A stretch of 64,000 nucleotides of DNA from Gambelia wislizenii. Lineage: Eukaryota > Chordata > Lepidosauria > Squamata > Crotaphytidae. Below, piece by piece: positions 35,182 to 45,560 of this stretch. The position numbers and the translations under genes were made by a program. The stretch covers positions 54,917,001 to 54,981,000 of the forward strand of contig JAUMIR010000003.1 in NCBI GenBank assembly GCA_030847615.1, read 5' to 3'. The notes beneath the pieces were generated by a model. That model saw only the letters and a program-made list of their open reading frames with translations. It did not search any database and was not told where the DNA came from. Position 1 is the stretch's first letter, and each line of letters starts with the position of its first letter.

Positions 35182-36439
35182 CACTTTCTACCATGTGGTC
35201 ATCACACTAGGGAGGAGGTTTTGGAACATCAGGGTATGTTTTTCATATCACTGTATTGGCTCTGTGCATCACTCAACACCTGTGAGACCTACAGCAAGGA
35301 ACTAGCCAATGTGGTGCCCCATCACCTCTATCTGAGCAATTGGAAGAGGCTTGTTGGTTGCTGCCTCGTGGCTTGGCCTGACCTTAAGTTGTTTGTACTC
35401 TAGAGGGATGATGAAAGTAACTCCCAACATTTATAAAGTAAAGTGGGTCTTTTTATATTTCAAGAATATGCATGCCCACCTTCAGCCTAAATTGTTATAA
35501 CCTAAAATTTTGCCCTCCTTCTTTGCATACTGTATACAAGGATTTATTCAGTGCACATGAACTCATGCCTTTGTCATCATGTAAACATGAATTTTTGTGT
35601 GGTGTTGTAGCAAACCATCTCTTGTACGTAGCCATGTTCAGTGGCATGCAGTTGGGAGTTGAGAATAGAGGTATGTCATAGTGATTAGGGACAGGAACAG
35701 AGAACAGTATGATTTGTCATCTTTCATGGTCATGCATGAACAGAAAGCAGAATTACTACATTTAGAAAATAATTTAAAAGTAGCATTAATACATCTCTCC
35801 AGGATATAATGTAGAGCTGAATTGCAAAGGCAAATGAAACAGAGGAGTAGTTCCACAATAAGGGCAGCATGTTTGCGGACCCAGACCGGACTTTCTCTCT
35901 GCACCCATATAAACACAAGACATGGACACAATGTATCTTAGCAAAATTATATTGGGTACATGATAATAAGTGGTGATAGAGATATATGATATAAGATATA
36001 TAATATTGGATAGAGATAAGAATATATTATTGGCAATAAAAGGCCACAACTTTGATAACAGCTGTAAATGGTTAGTGCAAATCACATGGGTCCAGATCCC
36101 TTCATCAACCAACCCAATGTTGGTCAATGGCACCTGTCAGTTGCCACCAACACCATGCCTTATGGAGGGGAGGAATCCTGGCCAAGCTTCACCCACTTGA
36201 TGGCCCTCCCTTCCCCTGTGAAACAAACAAGAAAACAAGGGGGTCTCCATGAACTTGACCATGAAATTGACCTTGTACTTGACAGAGACCCTTCCTTGCC
36301 GCTTACCACAGATCAGGACCCATGCCAACCACCCCTCTAAGTTGTGACAAAAGATAAACGACATGAACAATACATTTGGTTCCCCCACCCAAAATAGACA
36401 ATGGCAACAAATGGAGGGAGGGTGGGTTTTCGGCTCCCA
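34640..36439. other. No gene seen
   Basis: Unassigned sequence. It includes the CT/CA microsatellite listed separately. Small overlapping frames on both strands show no recognisable product. Confidence 0.5.
35138..35182. repeat. CT then CA microsatellite
   Basis: (CT)n at 35138-35156 runs directly into (CA)n to 35182. Confidence 0.95.
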
Positions 36440-36800
36440 GCAAGCCACTGAAGCCCTACGATGCCAGGGCTGGCTTTTATACCGGCCCCGGTACTGTAAA
36501 GCAACAGCTGCAAAGTGGCTGCTGCAAAATGCCACAAAAGGTGGCATCATCCAGCTGCGCCAGCCAGAAAACCCGCCCCCTTTGCCAGGCTGGCCAATAG
36601 GAGCAGGGGAGGCCTGCTCCGATTGGCCAGCCCTTTGCACCCTTCTCCCAGCCCACAAAGCAGGCCAGGAAGAAAGAGCTCAGCATGGTGGCTCCATGGT
36701 GGCTGCCGTGTGGCTGTGGGGGCCATCTGGGTGCTCCAGGAGCCAGGACGGGCTACAAATGGGCCACCGACCGAGCCTGGCAGCCCACTCCTTTTCTAGG
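36440..36800. other. GC-rich island with CCAAT-like motifs
   Basis: A GC-rich block in an AT-rich setting. It contains GGCCAATAGG and GATTGGCCAG, a CCAAT and its reverse, 30 bp apart, and a GGCCCCGGTACTG stretch. Open frames of about 170 residues run on both strands, as expected by chance in GC-rich sequence; neither looks like a known protein. Promoter, LTR or transposon interior are all possible. Confidence 0.4.
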
Positions 36801-36899
36801 AATGGGGTATTCTGTACTTATATCAAAGCCTTTTTTATGGTGAAAATTAGAGGTGTACAATGTTACAGGCCATAAATCTGATGAAGCTCACTGTACATC

Positions 36900-37527
36900 T
36901 TTGAACTTTCCTTTTACTAACAAAACCAAGGGTAATTTTTAATAAAAGCTTCATAAAATTGTATCCTCTTGTATAAGAACACAATAGCTTGAGCATACTG
37001 ACATTGTCAGATTTCAAACTTGCAGGCATTCCCAGATACTGTAAATTCTTAAACAAACCATTTACAACCTTCTTAAAATTCACTGAATCCAGGTTGGTTT
37101 TTTTAGAGGTGTAAGAAGCTGCCACAACAAAGAAGTTCTGCTCCTTTCACCATCTCCCTTAACTGGAATGGGAAAGAAATTCATTTGGTTTGTTTTCCCC
37201 TATAAAACTATCCATTTCACACCTTCAGAGACTGGCAATGAAGAATATTTTGTCTTGTTAAGTCTGTATATTTCTGAGTGTCATTATGCATTTTGGTGGG
37301 GGGAAGTGCTCATGAAGCCATTTTAAAAATCCACATAGCTAAATGCATATCTTGTAAAAATGTGCACAAAGATGTTTCAGTCTATGGGAATAATGTTTTA
37401 CAAATGTGGACCAAATTATGCAGAATTTTCCATGTGAGCAAGGGAAAAATGTCTTGGAACCTGATTTGGAACTAGAACAAGATGAGAAAGTCAGTGGGAT
37501 TCCAAGAAAGGCATTGAAAATGAAACC
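36900..37527. other. No gene seen
   Basis: AT-rich sequence, no recognised element. Confidence 0.5.
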
Positions 37528-37751
37528 GGTCCTCCCACACTACACAATTATAGCACCATTACTCCACTTTAACTGACATGACAACATCCTATGGAATCTT
37601 GGGGTTTGCAGTATAGAGAGAGGTACTTAGAATTTTCAGCCAAGGAGCTCTAGTGTCTCACCAAACTACAAACCATAGGAGTCCATTGGATATTGTCATG
37701 ACAGTTAAAGTGAAATCATAGCTCTATAACTGTGCAGTGTGGAAGGACCCC
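37528..37751. mobile_element. Palindromic hAT-like MITE
   Basis: Ends GGTCCTCCCACACTACACA and TGTGCAGTGTGGAAGGACC are inverted repeats. Inside, CCACTTTAACTGACATGACA pairs with TGTCATGACAGTTAAAGTG, and ATCCTATGGAATCTTGG pairs loosely with the CCATAGGAGTCCATTGG stretch. Most of the 224 bp can fold back. Superfamily is inference. Confidence 0.7.
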
Positions 37752-37893
37752 TGGAAATATTGTGGGAAGTACCCATGGGATTTAATTCACATCAAAAACA
37801 TTTCACACCATTCAAACCATTGAAGCTACACCCCAGATCAACATGTACTATTTCTCTCTTATAGTTCATATGTGTTGTATCAGTATGGCTCTC

Positions 37894-37941
37894 AAGCAAA
37901 GCAAAGCAAAGCAAAGCAAAGCAAAGCAAAGCAAAGCAAAC
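37894..37941. repeat. (GCAAA)n microsatellite
   Basis: About nine perfect pentanucleotide units. It makes a spurious LLCFA repeat in one frame. Confidence 0.98.
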
Positions 37942-38753
37942 TCTCCAGTAGTGACAAGTCCATATAATGTAACATATGGATGTTTGGACAATGTGAAATT
38001 AACCTGATTACATTGTAATTATACTCATAAGTACCATACCCCTTTGCTGTAACAAAACCTTGAATGAATAGTGTCTTATCTGCTCTGTTGATCGTAATAA
38101 AGAAATGAATGAAATGAATAGTGTTATGAATGGAGGACCACCAAATGTACTGAACTTCAATATATAACTGAGGCAACATGGCATGTTTTTTCTTCATGGG
38201 AGAGATGCTACTACATATTGTAATATACAGTTTCTACCATAAGGAGTGAATTTTGTAAATTCAGTTCTCCCATATTTGCCCTGAACAGGTCCAATATGTA
38301 CAGGTATTCCGAGCATGGAGAGGACCACATTATTTTGGCTTGCCATACAGGAGTCTGTCAGGAAAAAAAAGGAGGTGCAAGCCTTATTCAGCAAAATAAT
38401 ATGGTTAAAAACACAGGAATTCAAAGCCAGACGCTTAAGAGTTAGGCATTCAAAGTCCTAGGCTTGGGTGAACAATTTCAGTTTCTTTCACATTCATTTT
38501 TTTCTTATTTCATTTTTTCCTCACCCTGAATATATACAAATTTCTGATTTTGGTAAATTCTTATTCAAGCCAAACTGAAACAAAATTCTCATCCATTCCT
38601 GGTGGGAACATATGAATTGGACTGACTTCTCTCAGTGCAACATATTGTACTGTTGGCTTTATTAAGCATTCATCACTGCCTCTTTTGGAAGCACACACAA
38701 TATTAGGCATTGCTGAGTAAATTTTGCTTGTTCTTTTTTTCTTTCTTTTCCAG

Positions 38754-38882
38754 GTTCATAACCCTGACAGGAATGTTCTTCCTTTCTATCTTGGCATCTA
38801 TAAGCACAACATGAGTTTAATGAGGAAACTGAGCTTATGTCTGGATTTGTTTGAAGACAGCCTTAAGGGGCTCAATTATTAG
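38754..38882 (+). other. Possible terminal exon, unproven
   Basis: A pyrimidine tract with TTTCTTTCTTTTCCAG ends at 38753, a good splice acceptor pattern. The frame starting at 38754 is open for 42 codons to TAG at 38880-38882, with a polar, non-repetitive composition (VHNPDRNVLPFYLGIYKH, then LSLCLDLFEDSLKGLNY). I do not recognise the product. Pyrimidine tracts with CAG are common, so this may be chance. Confidence 0.2.
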
Positions 38883-39654
38883 AATTTGAACATCACGCTT
38901 GCAGACAAAAGCAGTGTAAAAAATCAGTGAACAAATTCAGTCTGAATGGCAATAAAACCAGAAACAAGATTCATGGCTAGACTGTGTAAATTATTTCAAT
39001 GCAAATCAAGTGTAAGTCAATTACATTCAAATATTTACTAAAGCATTATAATAATGAGCATAATTTTAGGCTCTGTATTTTCATGTTTTCTTCAGGAACT
39101 TCTTATTCAAAGCCCCAAAATTAAGACAATAATCAAACATACTCCTTTGAATAGCATGAATGATATAGGTGTACTGAATTTATGGAACCAGGATTGGTTA
39201 GTTTTCCATACGAGATTGATTTCTCTTTTCTTTTCACCATAATGAGCTTGAACACATTTAACATTTTTGTACAGCAATATCTTACTGTTACTACTAATTT
39301 TTAGGAGATTTTAGATTTTCGATTTTAAATTTACTTTAAAGGCAACAACAACATGTATCTAGCAAATGTTATATACTATTAAATTATGAATACAACATTC
39401 TTTCTAAATTATAAATACACTGTGTATAGAAATTCATTGTTCTCTTCTTTTCAGCAGCACCTACTAAAAGATCAAATCCTGGTGCTCCATAGTAAAGACA
39501 ATTCTTTACCAAGTGCCCCATCATCCATCCCAGAACTTGTTAGCACACATGGATGAGCTGGGACCTCAGAACTCAACAGTAAATTGTGAGGTGTGTGTGT
39601 GAAGGCAGGGGAAGAGACTAGCATCTTCCCCTTGACTAATTTAGGAGAAAGGCA

Positions 39655-39815
39655 CACTACACAAATAATCCAGTTTAAAACATATGCCATGGAATTTTGG
39701 GATTTGTTGTTTTACAAGATCTTTAGCCTTCTCTGGCAAAGCGCACTTGTGGCCCACTAAACTACGTATCAGGAACCATAGGAAGGAGCCACGACAAATA
39801 ATCCAGGATAAAACT
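39655..39815. mobile_element. MITE-like inverted sequence
   Basis: CAAATAATCCAGTTTAAAAC on the left and CAGGATAAAACTAGATTATT on the right are approximate inverted ends. Between them a GGAATTTTGGGATTTGTTGT stretch and TACGTATCAGGAACCATAGG fit the same fold-back style as 37528-37751. Confidence 0.45.
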
Positions 39816-40008
39816 AGATTATTTGTGTACCATGGATTTGGATTTAGCTCTAGATTTTAGTCAACCAGTGTTTCAGACAATAACCTAAATTCACATTGGA
39901 GGACTCCACAACAGTCCTCAACATGTCCTCAGATTTTTTTCTTTGTGTACATCTCCTTGGAATCCCACTTTTATTGGAGTGGTGCTTGAGAGAGTTGCCA
40001 CATAACTA

Positions 40009-40262
40009 CAGTTGTCCCTCCACATTCGTGGGAGTTAAGGCTGCAAGACCCTCGTGAACGTGAAAAAACCACGAATAAAAAATAGGTCATGCCACCGCCC
40101 TCCCGCACCCACCCACCCCCGGTCATCCCAGAAGCAGCGACGGGGCTTGTTTCTCTCTTCTTCTCTCCCCTCCACCTGCAGCTTTTGGGAGGGGGGGGCT
40201 TCCAAAAACTGCAAATAATCAAAACCATGAATGTTAAAGCCACGAATGTGGATAGGCAACTG
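40009..40262. mobile_element. Tigger/pogo-like MITE
   Basis: CAGTTGTCCCTCCACATTCG on the left and GAATGTGGATAGGCAACTG on the right, each flanked by TA. The GC-rich interior includes a homopurine/homopyrimidine stretch with a G run. 254 bp. Confidence 0.85.
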
Positions 40263-40945
40263 TATAGCCTCCACTGGCTGAGATCACACACTGTTTCCAC
40301 AAAGCATGAATGATTGCCAGTGGAGTTACACCCCACAACCATTGCAGAATCCGTATAGCGATTAGCAACATAGTGTGATGATTACACATTCCAACCCAAA
40401 GCAGTATGGCTGTCTATCATCATATAGTACAGGGGTTGAAAACTGTGGAAGGCTAGGGGGCTGCATTAGCCCTCTACGAGACCTTGGAGGGCTGCACCTA
40501 ACTTTGCATTCCCTGGGTAACCATCATCATCATCATCATGATCATCATTACCCTAGATTGCTTTCTAAGAGGAGTGGGGAGAATTTTCATTATGTTTTTG
40601 GCCACCCTTGGCCATTTAATTAATTAATTAATTAATTTTATTTCATTAATGTATATACTGCCTTTCTCCCAGAAGTGGTCCAACGTGGCTATTTTAAGGT
40701 CCAGGAGAAGCCTTTTTTTTTTTTCACATCCTATTTTAGAAAAAAAGTCTCTCCTGGGCCTAAAATGACCCAATGGCTAAAAACATGCCCAAAATGTCTA
40801 CTACAGGTCTTTTGACTGCAATTCTTTCTTAAAACAAAACAAAATAAAGAAAAAGAACTAATTTTATTTTATTATTCTTTCAGAGCCATGGGGGCTACAA
40901 AAACACCCCCAAGAGGCCTCATGTGGCCTGTGGTCCACAGTTTCC

Positions 40946-40948
<3 letters not shown>

Positions 40949-40986
<38 letters not shown>

Positions 40987-41177
40987 CTTTTCTTCGCAAA
41001 TGAAGATTCAGGAATGACTCATCCTGCGCTTTCTGCAAGCACACTGATGACTAAAAAGGCCAATCCGAAATAAAGAAGTCCGGTTGCAGAAAGCACAGCA
41101 GAAGGTCTCCTTGAGTGATGTTTCTGGGTTGTGATTCTTTCTGCATTGTCGTTTCTCTTCAAGACTTGTTCGCAAAA
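40949..41177 (-). mobile_element. RTE-type LINE 3' end with AG tail
   Basis: A (CT)n tract at 40949-40984 is the antisense tail, followed by TGGCTTTTCTTCGCAAATGA and the antisense of the Cys/His finger-like C-terminus (FCCAFCNRTSLF-type). The copy breaks off near 41177. Confidence 0.8.
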
Positions 41178-41722
41178 CACAATGCACAAGACAAAGTGCA
41201 ACCACATCCACAATATGCACTGGCACACTACTCTCTGAACATCAGTGCACTACCACCTGTGCAAAAGTTTGGAACACAGATCTTCACTTCTGGTGCTGTC
41301 ATCTTGTTATAACTGTTTCAGGTTATAAAAAAAATACCTTTTATGCATAGTGCAATTTGTACCTGCATAGGTCAGTAACTGGATTCCACCTACTGTCATT
41401 TATATCATCTTCATAGGAAATCCTGTTATCTCTGTGAGGGCATCCCAGCATCCACAGGATATGACAGATCTCCTCATCTAAGGACAAATACCTTTGGATG
41501 GGATTTCTGACCTTAGAAGCTCCTTTGAAGCTGCCACAGAAAACTCTGTTAGTTTATCTTATACATGGTGAGGCAGGGGAGAGAAGAAGAATGCTGGGAT
41601 GTGTGGGCTGAGGGCATCAGAAATATGCCCTCACCTTTTCTCTAGATGGTCCTTAGAATAGCAGCAAATCTTCACCAGCCCTGTTTTTCATGTAGATTAA
41701 GTCCACTGAATCCAATGAGGGA

Positions 41723-41738
41723 ATACACACACACACAC

Positions 41739-41773
<35 letters not shown>
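41723..41773. repeat. AC then AG microsatellite
   Basis: (AC)n followed by GAAAGAG and (AG)n. Confidence 0.95.
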
Positions 41774-41776
<3 letters not shown>

Positions 41777-42350
41777 ATACACAGGAAATTGGGTAAAGAT
41801 CAGAGAAACAAAAGTACCAGTCTCGCCTCACTTTTACCTTGCAACATGAGTCCAGCAAAGCTATGATCATACCTGATAGAACTGCTTTGTTTGTGGGTTT
41901 AAGTATGTTTCCATCCTAAGGCAGTTGTAAGCTTTGACTGATGAAGCCGTGTCACATGTGCGCTCCCTCATCATCCACAATAGGCAGAGGGAAAGTAACC
42001 TTTTCCCACTCTGGGTCATGTTCCCACATACTGACCCTTTTGTCCCTTTTTTGTTTTAATCTGCTATTTTCTTTTAATCCACACCAAAGGAATGTGTTTA
42101 ATACACATTCAAAAACAATGACTCTCTAAGCACACACTCTTACACATATTTCTTCCAAAAATATACATGTTAAAACTTATTGTGATACAGTGTTGAGAGA
42201 AATGTTGGCACATTTGGAAGTGCAAAAATTGTAGAGAATCAAGTTCCAGTCTCTATATTAGTTCAGGAGGTACAAATCATATCAACTCAGTTCACATCAG
42301 AATCTACAAAAACTGGGGCTGGAATTCAGTATGGAACTTATGTATATATA

Positions 42351-42560
42351 CAGTTGTCCCTCTGTATCCATAGATATAAGTACTCACGGCTTGAAAATAT
42401 TCTTTAAAAAAAATTCAAAAAGCAAACCTTGATTTTGCCATTTTATATAAGGGACACTATTTTGCTATGCCATTCCATATAATGGGATTTGTGTATTCAC
42501 GGATTTTGGTATCCATGGGGGGTCCTGCAACCAAACCCCAGCAAATATGAAGGACAACTG
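42351..42560. mobile_element. Tigger/pogo-like MITE
   Basis: CAGTTGTCCCTCTGTATCC and GAAGGACAACTG are terminal inverted repeats with TA on both sides. Internal TTCACGGATTTTGGTATCC is typical of these ends. 210 bp. Confidence 0.88.
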
Positions 42561-43339
42561 TACTGCAGTAAATAGAACTGAGCTGTTTCACAACATTCGT
42601 ATTCAGCAAAAGGCTGTTGTGATGCTACTACATAAGAGGGCCAGCGAAATGACAGTTATGCATTGGGACCAATGCACAATGGATGCTAATGCACGTTGGG
42701 CACTCCTGATGACCAGACAATGGCTAGGGACTGCCGATCCACATCAGTAGAGCTTGATGCACATCAAACACTCTTGCTGGTGCCCTGATATGCATCTTTG
42801 CAATTCACAAGGAGGGCTCCACAGAACTTCTGCTACATGGATAAGTATGCATAAAATTATGCAATGTAGATTGCAATATACAATCTCTGCCTGAGCTTTT
42901 AAATCACCACAGTACACAACACCAAGTGCAAATGTTGCTGTATATCTTGGGCTTAGTAGCTATATGGCAGTGAATGGTACTTTGTTCTTGGAGCACTAAT
43001 ATGGGGCCCAAAGACAATAAATGTCTTTATGGGGTGAGGAAGCACATGGCATGCATGCATACTATTCCATCTTCCCCATCAAATTATGTAACAGCAAGGA
43101 ATTGTGGTTGTAGTGTTACAGCAGTGGTTCCCCCCCCCCATGCACATTGTACAGATTGGAAATATAAACACAGTGTGTAATTCTCCAAACTATTTGGACC
43201 TGTGGACTCCCAAGTCACAAGCAGAACTCTTGTGACAAATTGCAGCAGTTACTTCTGGCAAATCCCACAAAATGCATGCCGATACAACTAATACCTGCTT
43301 CAGCTTTTGACCTATGGACATTGGAAGACTAGAAGGAAC

Positions 43340-43407
43340 ATATTTTTCCTCTGATATGGATAAGTGAAACCGTGGATATCATATTCATGGATATGGGGGT
43401 CGACCTG
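43340..43407. mobile_element. Tigger-like right end
   Basis: CCGTGGATATCATATTCATG and GGGGGTCGACCTG followed by TA is one end of a Tigger-type element. The other end is not visible. Confidence 0.5.
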
Positions 43408-43452
43408 TACTTTGGTACCACTTAAATTGTAAGAGATTATGAATAATTCTTT

Positions 43453-44490
43453 GGAGATTATCAGACAGGAACACAAAAAGTGTTTCTGTCCCATAATCTC
43501 TAATCCTGTCCCTGTCCCGGCACAATAACCCTCCCCACCACGCTTATCTTGTCTCACATCATAAAGCAGCCCAGGAATGAACAGAGTGCTAACGGAGCTC
43601 CGTTCACTTCCTGGACTGAAATCCCACCTGTTCTTGTGAGAATCATAGAATCATAGAATCATAGAATTGCAGAGTTGGAAGAGACCACAAGGGCCATCCA
43701 GTCCAACCCCCTGCCATGCAGCAAATCACGATCAAAGCATCCCCGACAGATGGCAATCCAGCCTCTGTTAAAGACCTCCAAGGAAGGAGACCCCACCACA
43801 CTCCGAGGGAGTGCATTCCACTGCCGAACAGCTCTTACTGTCAAAAAGTTCCTCCTAATGTTGAGGTGGAATCTCTGTTCCTGGAGCTTGCATCCATTGC
43901 TCCGTGTTCCAGTCTCTGGAGCAGCAGAAAACAAGCCTGCTCCATCCTCAGCGTGACATCCCTTCAAATACTTAAACAGGGCTATCATATCGCCTCTTAA
44001 CCGTCTTTTTTCCAGGTTAAACATACCCAGCTCCCTAAGTCTCTCCTCATAAGGCATTGTTTCCAGACCTTTCACCCCTTGGGTCATTTGAGAAGATGCG
44101 AGCATGGAAAATTCAAAACGAAAAAGTTAAATAACACAAAAAAAAGTTACACCAAGTACAAAAATGTATTTTAAAAATTACATGTAACCCAGGAAGGGTC
44201 ATAAAAAGTGTGTCATTTACCTAGATGTTGCGATCTCACCCGGAAGTGTTCTGGCAGAACCATCCATTGACGGTGCATCCCCAAGAGTTGAATGGCCCAA
44301 GTTTTCACACACCGGCAATGCTGGCACCAAATCTCAATGGGAGATCTATTAATGGCTCAGCCCGTCAATAAAAAGAACTGCTATAATGGCGCCAGCAGAA
44401 TGTAAAAGGTTGATGTCATCTGATATTGGTGTCCTTTTGTGTTCCCCTGGCATCATTATAGCACCACATTAGCTATGTGTGATAATATCC
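43453..44490 (+). mobile_element. DNA transposon, family A copy 4, split by CR1
   Basis: Starts GGAGATTATCAGACAGGAAC, ends GTGTGATAATATCC, with TTT on both sides (43450-43452 and 44491-44493). The family interior is continuous once the CR1 piece (43641-44100) is discounted. Landmark GGGTCATAAAAAGTG at about 44197. Confidence 0.85.
43641..44100 (-). pseudogene. CR1 LINE ORF2 C-terminus and 3' end
   Basis: A 148-residue frame (44105-43659) reads MPYEERLRELGMFNLEKRRL, GDMIALFKYLKG, then FHLNIRRNFLTVRAVRQWN and LPRSVVGSPSLEVFN, the conserved C-terminal region of CR1 ORF2. The 3' end carries the CR1 hallmark: three copies of the octamer TCATAGAA (antisense, 43643-43667). The frame is open over the whole fragment, so this is a comparatively young copy, 5'-truncated in the usual CR1 way. 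The ATG at 44105 lies in or at the edge of the host transposon, so it is not the natural start. Non-functional fragment. Confidence 0.9.
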
Positions 44491-44493
44491 TTT

Positions 44494-45284
44494 GTCTTCA
44501 GGTGGCATTTTTTCCCTCTTGATCTAAAAAGATATGAAGGTCTAAACCATTTCCACTGCCTGAAAGAAAAAGAGGTATTTAAAAAAAAACAAAAAAAAAA
44601 ACAGGCAACATAGCATCAGTTAAGACATCAAAAATGTCAGTACAGAGTCTACTCCATCTGATTTCTACTGAGCCAGAGTTGACTCTACTAAGTTCCCAAG
44701 TATTTTTCTTCTATCATTTGGAATAAGCCATTTAATAGTCTGAATAAAGTAAATCTTGGTTTTAAAGAGATGGTATCTTGCATTTAAAGAGATGGCAAAT
44801 TTTTAAAAGCACTTTGAATGGAAAATGAGATATGCACAAAGCATGGCAATGAGGAAGTAAAAAGACCGCCCCCCACTGAAAAAAAATACCGCAATGTTAT
44901 CTGCTCACACAATTAAGCTGGGTTTCAATGGCTCTAATGTGGAACAAGTGCCTTAATATTAGGCAGAGAAGAAGTGTGTAAAATAAGAGTTTTACAAACA
45001 GTACTTCAGAAAAATGGAATACTGGTGCTCACAACAAGTGTCCAGGACATTGAGGTGGGAATATCTGTGAAAACAGAAGTGGCTGTAGATACGTTGTGTC
45101 AAAAGTTCCTCCCATGGGGTATAAACTGTAGAGATTGAGTGATGAAGGATGGTAGCAACAAGAAGTGGGGTGCTCTGGCATTCTTCTCAAGAGATGGAAG
45201 CCAGGGACTGTTTAAGGAATGTTGCCCCCCCCCATACATTTATCTCAGGTCAATATAACCTAACCTATTCACTGAACAGGATTA
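44494..45284. other. No gene seen
   Basis: AT-rich sequence with A-rich tracts near 44580-44602. No recognised element. Confidence 0.5.
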
Positions 45285-45560
45285 CTTATTTTCCTTCCAA
45301 ATCCCCACCTCACTTCTTTCTGTTGCAAGGAGAGGAAATACAGTAGGAAAGAAGTGGGATGGGAGTTTGGAGGGAAAATAAGCCTGTTTTGGGTTTCCTA
45401 TTCAGCCTTAAAACCTGGCTTTCTACTGCTAGGAGTGGAAATCCAAAAGGGCTTATTTTCCCTCCAAATCCCAACCTCACTTCTTTCTGTGGCAAGGAGA
45501 GAAAATCAGAAATTGCTGCAGAAAGCCAGGTTTTAAGGCTTAAAAGCTGGCTTTCCACTG
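45285..45560. repeat. Nested direct and inverted repeats
   Basis: CTCACTTCTTTCTG and TTATTTTCC(C/T)TCCAAATCCC occur twice directly (about 45290 and 45452) and once inverted between (GAAAGAAGTGGGATGGGAGT near 45349). A second inverted pair is TTAAAACCTGGCTTTCT near 45409 and AGAAAGCCAGGTTTTAA near 45518. Probably a foldback element or a rearranged duplication. Confidence 0.7.

Noticed and set aside
35721..36133. 115- and 97-codon minus frames.
   Set aside because: Overlapping frames without recognisable motifs in an AT-rich stretch.
36137..36875. Opposed 173- and 170-codon frames.
   Set aside because: GC-rich sequence lacks stop codons by chance. No domain is visible in either; kept only as a GC-rich island.
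37892..38197. 101-codon frame with LLCFA repeats.
   Set aside because: The repeats are the translated (GCAAA)n microsatellite.
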